64,000 nucleotides of DNA from Nocardioides sp. SYSU D00038 (GTDB lineage: Bacteria; Actinomycetota; Actinomycetes; Propionibacteriales; Nocardioidaceae): contig NZ_JAFFJT010000017.1 of assembly GCF_016924665.1 (NCBI RefSeq), forward strand, positions 1 to 64,000. Direction: 5' to 3'. Positions 14,943 through 22,451 of this stretch are shown one piece after another. Every line of letters begins with the position of its first letter. Within the stretch, counting starts at the first letter, position 1. Made by a program: the position numbers and the translations under genes. The notes below the pieces were generated by a model. It was given only the letters and a program-made list of their open reading frames with translations, was not told the origin of the DNA and did no database searches.

Positions 14943-16214
14943 CTAGCCGATGTCGAGCGTGCCCGCGGCGCTGCGGGCGTCGTGCGCCTGGACCCGGTCG
15001 AGGTAGTCCTTGGACTTGGCGACCTCGGTCTCGAGCACGCCGATGGTCGCGGCCATGCTGTCGAGCGCCTTGAGCTTGAACTCGTCGATGGAGTCCATCG
15101 TGGCGTAGATGTTGGCGAACGCCGCCTGCAGCTGCTCCATGCCGATGGTCGACGAGGCCGCCTGCTCCTGGATCGCCGCCGAGTTCTCCTTCAGCATCTC
15201 CGAGGTGCGCTGGATCATGTTCGACGTCGTGGTGTTGAGCGCGGTGATCTGGTCGAGCACCAGCTTCTGGTTGCCCAGCGCCTGGGCCACGATGACCGCG
15301 GTGCGCAGCGCCGAGATCGTGGTCGTGGAGGCGCGGTCGACGCCCTTGATCAGCTCGATGTTGTTCTTGATGATCACGTCGATCGCGAGGTAGCTCTGGA
15401 TCGACACCGCGAGCTGGGTGAGCAGGTCCTGGTGCTTCTGCCGGACGTAGAACAGCACGTCCTGGTTGAGCGCCTTGGCCTCCTCGGGGTTGCTCAGCTC
15501 GAGCTCGGCGATCCGGGCCGACAGCTTCTGGTCGAGCTTCTCCGCGACGTAAACGTACTGGTTGAGCCGACCCATCACCTGCCACAGGTTGGTCTTCTCG
15601 AGGTTGAGCGCGACGTTGTCCTTGGTGAGCTCGTCCTGGCCGTTGCGCAGGCTGTGCAGGATCGCGTTGAGCTGGCTCTGGGAGGACTGGTACTTGCGGA
15701 AGTAGTCCTCGACCTTGTCGCCGAACGGCAGCCAGTCCATCCAGCGGCGTACGCCGGTCGCCTCGCTGGGGTCGAGGTCCTCGATGGTGCGGCGCAGCTC
15801 GATGAGGGTCTTGCCGACCTGGGAGCCCTGGGCGATGCCACCCTCCTTGAGGGCGCGCACCGGCTGCTCGAGCATCCGGTTGGAGGTCTCGGCCGCCTTG
15901 CGGATGTCGGCGTCGCCCATGGTGCGGACGTTCTCGGCCTGCGCGGCGAACTCCGGGCTGCGGGCGGGCGCGGCGGCCAGTGCGGTGAGGAAGCCCTCGA
16001 CCTTGGCGTCGAGCTCGGGCACCACCTCGGGCGCGACCTGCGGCGCCATCGCGGGGGCCTGGGTCGCGACCACGGCGGCCGGCGCCTCGGGGGCCGTGAG
16101 GGTGAGGGTGGCGGCCGGCGGCTCCAGCGGCGCGGGCGCCGCCGCCCCGGCGCCTCCCCCGGCCGGCGGGGTGGTCGTCTCGGAGGGGGTGGGCTCGTCG
16201 GTCGGGGTGGTCAT
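14943..16214 (-). CDS. TelA/KlaA toxic-anion-resistance family protein
   Basis: This 423-residue protein has a long Pro/Ala/Thr-rich N-terminus (to about 95) and then the helical TelA domain. Recognisable family stretches include a WMDWLPFGDKVEDYFRKYQS-like segment, DELTKDNVAL and LWQVMGRLNQY. TelA proteins were named from tellurite resistance but are also found in Ter-type stress systems with vWA, FHA and phosphatase genes. This is the first gene of the ten-gene operon. The start has a strong GAGGAGGA ribosome-binding site about ten bases upstream. Whether it gives any anion resistance here is unknown. Confidence 0.9.
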   Translation of the reverse strand: MTTPTDEPTPSETTTPPAGGGAGAAAPAPLEPPAATLTLTAPEAPAAVVATQAPAMAPQVAPEVVPELDAKVEGFLTALAAAPARSPEFAAQAENVRTMGDADIRKAAETSNRMLEQPVRALKEGGIAQGSQVGKTLIELRRTIEDLDPSEATGVRRWMDWLPFGDKVEDYFRKYQSSQSQLNAILHSLRNGQDELTKDNVALNLEKTNLWQVMGRLNQYVYVAEKLDQKLSARIAELELSNPEEAKALNQDVLFYVRQKHQDLLTQLAVSIQSYLAIDVIIKNNIELIKGVDRASTTTISALRTAVIVAQALGNQKLVLDQITALNTTTSNMIQRTSEMLKENSAAIQEQAASSTIGMEQLQAAFANIYATMDSIDEFKLKALDSMAATIGVLETEVAKSKDYLDRVQAHDARSAAGTLDIG

Positions 16215-16262
16215 GCGGGGGTTCCTCCTCGGGTCGCCTGCGGCGCCGGTGGCTGTGGCCAG

Positions 16263-16268
16263 ACTGTA
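16263..16268 (-). promoter_or_regulatory. Possible -10 (TACAGT) of the PknG operon
   Basis: On the minus strand TACAGT fits TANNNT and lies about 48 bases upstream of the TelA ATG, in the 113-base gap after the RskA gene. No clear -35 is seen. A promoter is expected here because the two operons differ in content, but read-through from sigK-rskA cannot be excluded. Confidence 0.3.
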
Positions 16269-16327
16269 TCCGGCCGGAGCCCACCCCGGCACCGGCCCGC
16301 CGCGGGCCGACCTCGACGCTCCCCGGG

Positions 16328-17050
16328 TCAGGCCTGCCCGAAGTCGAAGAGCGCGACCACGTCGCCCTCGGGGGCGTTGTGGTCGACCCCCGCCTCCTCG
16401 ACCGTGATCCCTGCGCCGTCGGCGGTGGCCGCGTCGCCGCTGAGCACCACCTGGTTGTCCTCGCCCTCGGGCATCACCCCGGCCGGCACCATCACCTCGT
16501 CGTGCTGGAGCCACAGGACGTAGCTGTGGCCCGACGGGGCCGCCGGCATCGCCGAGGTGACCAGGACGGCGCCGTTGAGCTCCTTGGAGCGCACCACGGT
16601 CGCGGTGGCGCCGTCGGGGAACTCCTGGGTGAACCGCTCCGCGTCCGGGGCCGCCAGCACCTGCTCGACCCGGCTCGGCTGCGCGTCGTCGTTGACCTGG
16701 TCCCAGGCCACCGCCCCGCCGACGCCGATCGCGACCACGGCGGCCGCAGCGGCGACGAAGGCGGTGAACCGGCGGCGCACCGAGCGCTCCCCGGCGCCGG
16801 GGAGCGCGGGGCCCTCGCCGACCGGCGGCAGCGGCCGGACGGTCGCGACCTGGTCGAGCACCCGGGCACGCAGCCCCTCCGGCGGCGCCACCATCGTGGT
16901 GTCGGCCAGGAGGGTGGCGGCCTCCCGCAGGCTGTCGACCTCCAGGCGGCAGTCCTCGCAGCCGGCCAGGTGGCGTTCGAACCTGGCCTTCTCGAGGTCG
17001 TCGAGGGCGTCGACGGCGTAGGCACCCGAGAGCGCGTGGATCTCGCTCAT
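16328..17050 (-). CDS. rskA: RskA-family anti-sigma factor
   Basis: This 240-residue protein has the zinc-binding anti-sigma (ZAS) signature H27-x3-C31-x2-C34 in a cytoplasmic N-terminal domain, one transmembrane helix at about 96-115, and an extracytoplasmic RskA domain. It should hold SigK inactive at the membrane until proteolysis releases it. The start overlaps the SigK stop as ATGA, which ensures equimolar synthesis. The order sigK-rskA with a nearby fasciclin gene matches the mycobacterial sigK-rskA/mpt70-mpt83 regulon. Confidence 0.93.
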   Translation of the reverse strand: MSEIHALSGAYAVDALDDLEKARFERHLAGCEDCRLEVDSLREAATLLADTTMVAPPEGLRARVLDQVATVRPLPPVGEGPALPGAGERSVRRRFTAFVAAAAAVVAIGVGGAVAWDQVNDDAQPSRVEQVLAAPDAERFTQEFPDGATATVVRSKELNGAVLVTSAMPAAPSGHSYVLWLQHDEVMVPAGVMPEGEDNQVVLSGDAATADGAGITVEEAGVDHNAPEGDVVALFDFGQA

Positions 17051-17649
17051 GAGCCAACTCCCATCGTGTCGCGCAACCGGATCAGTCCGTCCCGGATGCG
17101 GGTCTTGGCGGTGCCGACCGGGAGGTCGAGCAGTCCCGCCACTTCGGTGTGCGTGTACCCCCCGAGGTAGGCCAGCCCGACGGCCTCCCGCTGCACGGGC
17201 GTGAGGCTCTCGAGCGCGTGGCGCACCCGGCGGGCTTCGAGCGAGGCGTGGGCCGCCTCGGCGGTCGCGTCGTGGGCGACCGGCTGGTTCTGCGCGTGGT
17301 ACGACGTGTCGCGCCGGGTCGCCGCCTCCGCGGAGCGCACCCGGTCGACGGCCTTGCGGTGGGCGATCGTGAGCAGCCACCCGAGCGGGCTGCCCCGCTC
17401 GGGGTCGAACCGGCTGGCGGTCCGCCAGACCTCGAGCAGCGCCTCCTGGGCGACCTCCTCGGCCTGGGCGGGGTCGCGCACCACGCGGAGCACCAGGCCG
17501 TAGACGCGACTGGCGACCGCGTCGTACAGCTCCGCGAACGCCGCCTGGTCGCCGCGTCCCGACCGCCGGAGCAGGGCGGCGAGGTCGGCGGCGACCGGTG
17601 CCCCCTCCGAGGAGGGGGCACCGGTGCCGTGGGGCTGCGGGTCCGTCAC
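17047..17649 (-). CDS. sigK: ECF sigma factor, SigK type
   Basis: This 200-residue sigma factor has region 2 (FAELYDAVASRVYGLVLRVV through WRTASRFDPERGSPLGWLL, given as its two ends) and region 4 with TPVQREAVGLAYLGGYTHTEV and a helix-turn-helix ending GTAKTRIRDGL. ECF length and the downstream RskA gene identify the SigK group. The GTG at 17649 is used because ACAGGAAG lies upstream and residues before it are not sigma-like. It probably directs transcription of the adjacent fasciclin lipoprotein and perhaps its own operon. Confidence 0.93.
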   Translation of the reverse strand: MTDPQPHGTGAPSSEGAPVAADLAALLRRSGRGDQAAFAELYDAVASRVYGLVLRVVRDPAQAEEVAQEALLEVWRTASRFDPERGSPLGWLLTIAHRKAVDRVRSAEAATRRDTSYHAQNQPVAHDATAEAAHASLEARRVRHALESLTPVQREAVGLAYLGGYTHTEVAGLLDLPVGTAKTRIRDGLIRLRDTMGVGS

Positions 17650-17687
17650 GGGACGATCTTCCTGTGCTTCGGCGACGAGGTCGACCG

Positions 17688-18344
17688 TCAGGGGACCAGA
17701 ACCTGGTCGATGACGTAGACCGTGGCGTTCTTGGTGGGGATGTTGCCGCACAGCACGTTGGCGCCGTTGACGGTCATGCCCGACTCGGCGTCACCCTCGA
17801 TGGTGATCGAGTCGTTGTTGAGCGTCTGCTGCTCGCCCACGACCGCGGTCGGGTCGAGCTGACCGGCGACGACGTGGTGCGAGAGCACCTTGCCGAGCAT
17901 GTCGGGGTCGGCCAGCAGGCCGTCGAGGGTGTCCTTCGGGACGGCGGCGAACGCGTCGTCGATCGGGGCGAACACGGTGAGCGCCTCGGCGCCGTTCAGG
18001 GTGTCGGCCAGGCCGGGGACGGCGCCGACGGCGGTGACGAGGGTCTTGAGCAGCGGGTTGTTGCTCGCGGCGGTGGCGACCGGGTCGGTCACCATGCCGT
18101 TGAACGAGCCCTTGCCCTCGGTCGGGATCGACGCGCAGCCGTCACCGAACGTCTGGGCCGCGGCGTCGTCGGTCATCGGCTCCTCGGTCGTGGGCTCCTC
18201 GCTGGGCGTGGTCTCGGAGGTCTCGCTCGAGGTGTCCGAGGCGGCGTCGTTGTCCGACCCCTCGTCGGAGCAGGCGGCCAGGCCCATCGAGAGGGCCAGG
18301 ACGGCCGCAGCGGCGCCGGAGCGTCGGAGGGTGGTGCGCTTCAT
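17688..18344 (-). CDS. Fasciclin-domain lipoprotein (MPT83-like)
   Basis: This 218-residue exported lipoprotein has the lipobox LAAC (Cys25), a Ser/Thr/Glu linker to about residue 60, and one fasciclin (FAS1) domain. H1/H2-type motifs are ALTVFAPIDDAFAAVP and VLSHHVVAGQL. It closely resembles mycobacterial MPT70/MPT83, surface proteins controlled by SigK. Its ligand is unknown. The gene lies directly upstream of sigK on the same strand, with a SigK-like promoter of its own. GGAAGG precedes the ATG. Confidence 0.93.
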   Translation of the reverse strand: MKRTTLRRSGAAAAVLALSMGLAACSDEGSDNDAASDTSSETSETTPSEEPTTEEPMTDDAAAQTFGDGCASIPTEGKGSFNGMVTDPVATAASNNPLLKTLVTAVGAVPGLADTLNGAEALTVFAPIDDAFAAVPKDTLDGLLADPDMLGKVLSHHVVAGQLDPTAVVGEQQTLNNDSITIEGDAESGMTVNGANVLCGNIPTKNATVYVIDQVLVP

Positions 18345-18381
18345 GGTGGTGCCTTCCGTTGGTGAGTCGCTGACGTGATGT

Positions 18382-18409
18382 GTTCGGCGCTGCCCGGTGG
18401 GCGGATTGG
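18382..18409 (-). promoter_or_regulatory. SigK-type promoter of the fasciclin gene
   Basis: On the minus strand CCAATCC (18403-18409) and CCGAAC (18382-18387) are 15 bases apart. They closely resemble the mycobacterial SigK elements CCATCC and CCGAAT. The predicted transcript would begin about 30 bases upstream of the ATG at 18344. The match in both boxes, in front of the expected target gene, supports SigK control. Confidence 0.6.
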
Positions 18410-18457
18410 TCTCGGGCCGAGAAAGTTCCGCGCTGGTCGAGCAGCGAGCGTGGCGCT

Positions 18458-19102
18458 GGTCGAGGTGCGAAGGCCGCTAGGCCTGAGCCTCGAGACCCGG
18501 TGAGGCGAACGCCGTCCCTCGCGCGGGGACTCCGCGCACGGGGCTCGGGCGTCTGGTGACTCTTGATGGTGGGGTGGGTGCGGGGCGCCGCGCGTGGGTG
18601 GGCACTGCGGCTGCTGCGCGCCGGACGTCGTTCGGCACTCGTTGCCGTGTCGCCGGACGCTGCCCTGCGGTGCCCCGGCGCTCGTTGCGGCGCCACGCCG
18701 CCGTCTACGTGCCGAACGCCGCCCGTCGCTCCGCCGCCTCCGTGCCCGGTGGCGCGGCACGCCGGCATGCGGTGGTCGAGGTGCGAAGGCCGCCAGGCCT
18801 GAGCCTCGAGACCCGGTGAGACGAGTGCCCTCCCCGTGCGTGGGGACTCCGCGGACGGGGCTCGGGCGGGTGGTGACTCTCGATGGTGGGGTGGGTGCGG
18901 GGTGCCGCGCGTGGGTGGGCACTGCGGCTGCTGCGCGCCGGACGTCGTTCGGCACTCGTTGCCGTGTCGCCGGACGCTGCCCTGCGGTGCCCCGGCGCTC
19001 GTTGCGGCGCCACGCCGCCGTTGACGTGCCGGACGCCGCCCGTCGCTCCGCCGCCTCCGTGCCCGGTGGCGCGGCAGCCCGCGTGCGGGTCGAGCGCGTA
19101 CC
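18458..19102. repeat. Two tandem copies of a ~317-bp non-coding repeat
   Basis: The segment containing GATGGTGGGGTGGGTGCGG at 18565 recurs at 18882, and GTGGGTGGGCACTGCGG at 18594 recurs at 18911, both with an offset of exactly 317. Similarity is near-complete through the CCGCCGCCTCCGTGCCCGGTG region at 18731 and 19048, with only scattered substitutions. Each unit begins at a family-1 element. No transposase or terminal inverted repeat is seen. A truncated third copy lies inverted at 22148-22258. Confidence 0.85.
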
Positions 19103-19253
19103 GGTGGTCGAGCAGCGAGCGCCAGCGAGCGTCGTCGAGACCCGGTGAGCAGGACGCCCTCCAATGGGGACGGTCAGCGCTTGGCCGGCCGGGTCTCGAC
19201 GGGCGCTCCTCGCTGGGGTCGTCGCTGCTCGATCACCGCGGGCGACCCCAGGT

Positions 19254-19291
19254 TTCGCCGAGCCGTCGTTAATTAACGCCGGGTCGGCGAA
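19254..19291. repeat. 38-bp palindrome with a TTAATTAA core
   Basis: The sequence begins TTCGCCGAGCCGTCG, has TTAATTAA at its centre (19269-19276) and ends ACGCCGGGTCGGCGAA. The outer arms TTCGCCGA and TCGGCGAA match perfectly, with four mismatched positions inside. An eight-base A/T core is exceptional in this very GC-rich DNA. It may be a protein-binding site or a genome-wide repeat unit; it is embedded in family-1 repeats. Confidence 0.7.
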
Positions 19292-19576
19292 GCTCGGGGG
19301 GGCATCGGTGGGGTTGCGGAGGACGTTCGGGTGCGGGGGTTTCGAGACAGTCGCTAGCGCGACTTCCTCAACCAGCGGAGGGCGGCTACCGCTGGTTGAG
19401 GAACGACGAAGTCGTGTCTCGAAACCCGGGTGAGGCGCAAGCCCTCCCGTCCCCACCGGAGGGCGTTCGGGTGCGCAGGTTTCGAGGCTCGCTTCGCTCG
19501 CACCTCAACCAGCGCGGGGCGCGGAGGGCGTTCGGCCGGGGCGGGGGTTTGGAGACCGTTGCCAGCGCAAACTTCC

Positions 19577-21151
19577 TCAACCAGCGACGGTGACGCGGAG
19601 GGTGTGGATGCCGCTGGCGCCGGAGGGGAAGGGGTTGGCGCGGGCGGGGGTCTGGGTGTTGCCCTTCCCGTCGACCACGCGGCACGACAGGGTGTGGGCG
19701 CCGCTCTCAGCGGTCCACGGGAGGTACCACTGCCGCCAGTAGTCGTTGCCGGCCGTCGGGCCGAGCCGCGCGTCCTGCCAGGCGCCGCCATCGACCTGCA
19801 CCTGCACCTTCGCGACACCGCCGTTCTGCTGCGCCCAGGCGATGCCCCCCACGAACGTCTCGCCGGGCTCGACCTCCTCGAGGGCGCGGGGGGTGTCGAT
19901 CCGGCTGGAGATCTTGATCGGGGCCTCGGTGGCCCACTCCCGCTCCTCCCAGTACGACGTCTTCTGCGCGTACGTCGTCAGCTCCATCGTGGTGATCCAC
20001 TTGGTGGCGCTGATGAACCCGTAGAGGCCGGGGATCACCATCCGGGCGGGGAAGCCGTGCTCGCGGGGCAGGGCCTCGCCGTTCATCGCGATGGCGAGCA
20101 TCGCGTCGCGGCCGTCGGTGGCGAGCTCCAGCGGCGTCGAGATCGTCATGCCGTCGACGTCGGTGCAGAACAGCTGGTCGGCCACGCTGCCCACGCCACC
20201 GGCGAGGGCGAGCAGGTCGGCGAGCAGCACGCCGCGCCACCGGGCCCCGCCGACGTAGGGCCCGCCGACGCTGTTGGAGACGCAGGTGAGGGTGATGTCG
20301 CGCTCGACCAGCTCCATCGCGGCGATGTCGTCGAAGGTCAGCACCACTTCGCGGCCCACGTCGCCCTTGATCGTCAGGGTCCAGTCGTCGACGTCGATGA
20401 TCGGGACGTCGAGTCGGGTGTCGACCCGGTAGAAGTCGCGGTTGGGCACCTGGAACGGCGTGATCCCGTCGTACCGCCCCTCGAGCCCCTGCGGCAGCGG
20501 GCCCAGCGGGCGGAGGGCGGCGGGGATGTCGACGTCGGCGGGCCGGGTGCGCAGGCCGGTGATCAGGCGGCCGGCGCCGCCGAGCACGGCCGCGGTGACG
20601 GTGAGCAGGCCTGCGGTGACCAGGACCGTACGACGGCGCGCGGCCGGCGGCACCGACCCGGCGACGGGCGCGTCGGTCAGGCGCAGGTGCGGTGCGTCCG
20701 AGGTGGGGACGGCGTCGGGGCGGGTGGCTCGCTCGACCCGCACCAGCAGGGCGAGCGCCGCCACCGCGACCACGGCGGTGACCAGGCTCGGCACGACGTC
20801 GGCGACCTCGGCGGCCGGGCGGTTGAGGGCGGTGAAGGCGGCGATGCCGACGAGGGCCACCAGGATGCCGGCGCCCAGCACGAACCGGCGCCGGGTCACC
20901 AGACCGGCGACGGCGGCGAGCACCAGCACGCCGGCGAGCACCGAGCCGATGAGGATCGGCTTGTCGGCGGTGCCGAAGGTGCGGATCGCCCACTCCTTCA
21001 TCGGCACCGGGGTGAGGTCGATGACCTGCGACCCGACCGCGAGCACCGGCGAGCTGGCGGGCTCGAGCAGCGACGCGACGAGGTGGCCGGCCCCCGTGCC
21101 GACGAGCGTCGCGACGACCCCGAAGGCGGCCCAGGGCAGTCGTTGCTTCAT
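19577..21151 (-). CDS. Membrane-anchored molybdopterin-dependent oxidoreductase (sulfite-oxidase family)
   Basis: This 524-residue protein has five transmembrane segments in its first 200 residues (about 8-28, 66-86, 90-108, 120-138 and 175-195), then an exported sulfite-oxidase/YedY-type molybdopterin domain. The predicted Mo ligand is Cys290 in ITLTCVSNS. A C-terminal Mo-co dimerisation domain (WAQQNGGVAKVQVQVDGG) follows. The physiological substrate is not known. The ATG at 21151 is 70 bases from the divergent crotonase. The stop codon TGA is part of a family-1 repeat (GGTTGAGG), so the repeat abuts or entered the gene end. Confidence 0.9.
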   Translation of the reverse strand: MKQRLPWAAFGVVATLVGTGAGHLVASLLEPASSPVLAVGSQVIDLTPVPMKEWAIRTFGTADKPILIGSVLAGVLVLAAVAGLVTRRRFVLGAGILVALVGIAAFTALNRPAAEVADVVPSLVTAVVAVAALALLVRVERATRPDAVPTSDAPHLRLTDAPVAGSVPPAARRRTVLVTAGLLTVTAAVLGGAGRLITGLRTRPADVDIPAALRPLGPLPQGLEGRYDGITPFQVPNRDFYRVDTRLDVPIIDVDDWTLTIKGDVGREVVLTFDDIAAMELVERDITLTCVSNSVGGPYVGGARWRGVLLADLLALAGGVGSVADQLFCTDVDGMTISTPLELATDGRDAMLAIAMNGEALPREHGFPARMVIPGLYGFISATKWITTMELTTYAQKTSYWEEREWATEAPIKISSRIDTPRALEEVEPGETFVGGIAWAQQNGGVAKVQVQVDGGAWQDARLGPTAGNDYWRQWYLPWTAESGAHTLSCRVVDGKGNTQTPARANPFPSGASGIHTLRVTVAG

Positions 21152-21221
21152 GGGGGTGGTTCGGAGCGAGCGCTCGAGCGGATGGGTCCGGGACGGCTGG
21201 GTCTGGTGCAGGATGGCGCTC

Positions 21222-21986
21222 ATGTCCGACGCCCCCGCCGAGCTGGTGCACCTCGAGGTCGCCGGCCCCGTCGCCACCATCACCCTCGACTCCCCCCACA
21301 ACCGCAACGCCCTCTCCCGCCAGCTGGTGGGCGAGCTGTTCGACCGCCTGGAGCGGGCCGCCGGCAACGACGACGTGAGGGTGGTGCTGCTCCGCTCGGC
21401 CGACCGGGTGTTCTGCTCCGGCGCCGACCTCTCCGAGGCGGTCGGCGGCAGCATGGTCGAGGGGGCGCAGCGGATCCTGGCGCTGCAGCGGCTGCTGCTC
21501 ACCAGCCGCACCGCGGTCGTCGTCCGCCTGGCCGGGCCGGTGCGCGCCGGGGGCATCGGGATCGTGGCCGCCGCCGACGTCGTCGTCGCCTCGGAGGAGG
21601 CGTCGTTCGCGCTCACCGAGGTCAAGCTCGGGCTGGCGCCGGCGGTGATCTCGCAGACGGTGTTCGGGCGGATGGCCCCGCGCGCAGCGGCCCTGGCGGC
21701 GCTGGGCGGCGAGACCTTCGGAGGTGCCGAGGCGGCCGCGTGGGGCCTGGTCACCGAGGTCGTGGCCGCCGACCGCCTCGACCAGCGGGTGGACGAGGTG
21801 GTCGCGTCGCTCGCGACCGGGGCCGCCCAGGGCCTGCGCGAGACCAAGGCGCTGCTCAACCGCCCCCTGGTCGCCGCCCTCGACGACCGCGGCGACGACC
21901 TGGCCGAGCTCAGCGCCCGGCTGTTCGGCTCCGAGGAGGCCCGGTCGGCGATGGCGGCGTTCCTGGCTCGCCCCCAGGGTGCGTGA
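21222..21986 (+). CDS. Enoyl-CoA hydratase/isomerase (crotonase) family protein
   Basis: This 254-residue protein has the crotonase fold signatures CSGADLSEA and the oxyanion-hole region AGGIGIVAAADVVVASEEASF. In classical hydratases a catalytic Glu follows the GGG turn, and here that place is occupied by Gly/Ile. The second Glu position (LTEVKLGLAP) is retained. The reaction could therefore be isomerisation, hydrolysis or another acyl-CoA conversion. The ATG at 21222 is preferred over 21213 because AGGA lies eight bases before it. It is divergent from the molybdoenzyme. Confidence 0.85.
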   Translation: MSDAPAELVHLEVAGPVATITLDSPHNRNALSRQLVGELFDRLERAAGNDDVRVVLLRSADRVFCSGADLSEAVGGSMVEGAQRILALQRLLLTSRTAVVVRLAGPVRAGGIGIVAAADVVVASEEASFALTEVKLGLAPAVISQTVFGRMAPRAAALAALGGETFGGAEAAAWGLVTEVVAADRLDQRVDEVVASLATGAAQGLRETKALLNRPLVAALDDRGDDLAELSARLFGSEEARSAMAAFLARPQGA

Positions 21987-21994
21987 GGTCGACG

Positions 21995-22445
21995 CCGCTG
22001 GTTGAGGAAGTCGCGCTGGCGACTGTCTCGAAACCCCCGCCGGCCGAGAGCCCTCCGGTGGGTACGGGGGGCTTTCGTCTCACCGGTCTCGACGACGCTC
22101 GCTGGCGCTCGCTGCTCGACCCGCGGTGCGCCTGATCCACCGCCGGGATGCCGCGCCGCCGGCACGGAGGCGGCGGAACGACGTCCGGAGCGCAGCAGCC
22201 GCAGTGCCCACCCACGCGCGGCACCTCGCACACCACCCCACCCACAGTCACCCGCGCCCCGGAGCACACCACCCGGAGCCAGCCCCCGCCCGAGCACTGC
22301 CCCCGGAGTCGCCCGCTCCAGGGAGGGCGTTCGGCTCACCGGGTCTCGAGGCTCGTCGCCAGGGCTCCTCGCACGTCGACCAGCGCCCGGCGTTCGGCTC
22401 ACCGGGTCTCGACGACGCGCTGGCACTCGCTGTTCGAGCAGCGGT
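21995..22445. repeat. Family-1 repeat cluster, no gene
   Basis: About 460 bases between the crotonase and the DUF2461 gene contain only repeats. It starts with CGCTGGTTGAGGAAGTCGC just after the crotonase stop, continues with GTCTCGACGACGCTCGCTGG near 22084, includes an inverted fragment of the 317-bp unit, and ends with two further elements containing CACCGGGTCTCGA (near 22338 and 22398). I see no gene. Confidence 0.8.
22148..22258 (-). repeat. Inverted, internally deleted copy of the 317-bp unit
   Basis: Read on the minus strand, this contains GTGGGTGGGCACTGCGGCTG, CCGGACGTCGTT and then directly CCGCCGCCTCCGTGCC. In the full unit at 18565-18785 these last two blocks are separated by about 98 bases. 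This is therefore a third, deleted copy about 3.4 kb away in opposite orientation. Confidence 0.75.
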
Positions 22446-22451
22446 GGTGCG

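Larger units (their letters stand above)
18425..19589. repeat. Large non-coding repeat island (family 1 plus tandem 317-bp units)
   Basis: More than 1.1 kb between the fasciclin gene and the molybdoenzyme holds no credible gene on either strand. It contains family-1 palindromic elements in both orientations (for example GGTCGAGGTGCGAAGGCCGC at 18458 and 18774; TTTCGAGACAGTCGCTAGC near 19340 facing CGCTGGTTGAGGAACGACG near 19389). It also contains the tandem 317-bp duplication and the TTAATTAA palindrome listed separately. The last element supplies the stop codon of the molybdoenzyme gene at 19577. Confidence 0.8.

Noticed and set aside
14943-16214. Tellurite-resistance operon
   Set aside because: TelA is present but TerB/C/D genes are absent, and the gene sits in a PknG operon, so a specific tellurite role is not supported.
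18458-19102. Possible CRISPR array
   Set aside because: The repeat units are ~317 bases and there are only two in tandem, with no short repeat-spacer pattern and no cas genes.
18425-19589. Overlapping frames of up to 370 residues in the repeat island
   Set aside because: They repeat the same translated palindromes, have no domains and appear on both strands, so they are not genes.
18458-22258. Insertion sequence
   Set aside because: No transposase frame and no clear terminal inverted repeats were found around the 317-bp units.
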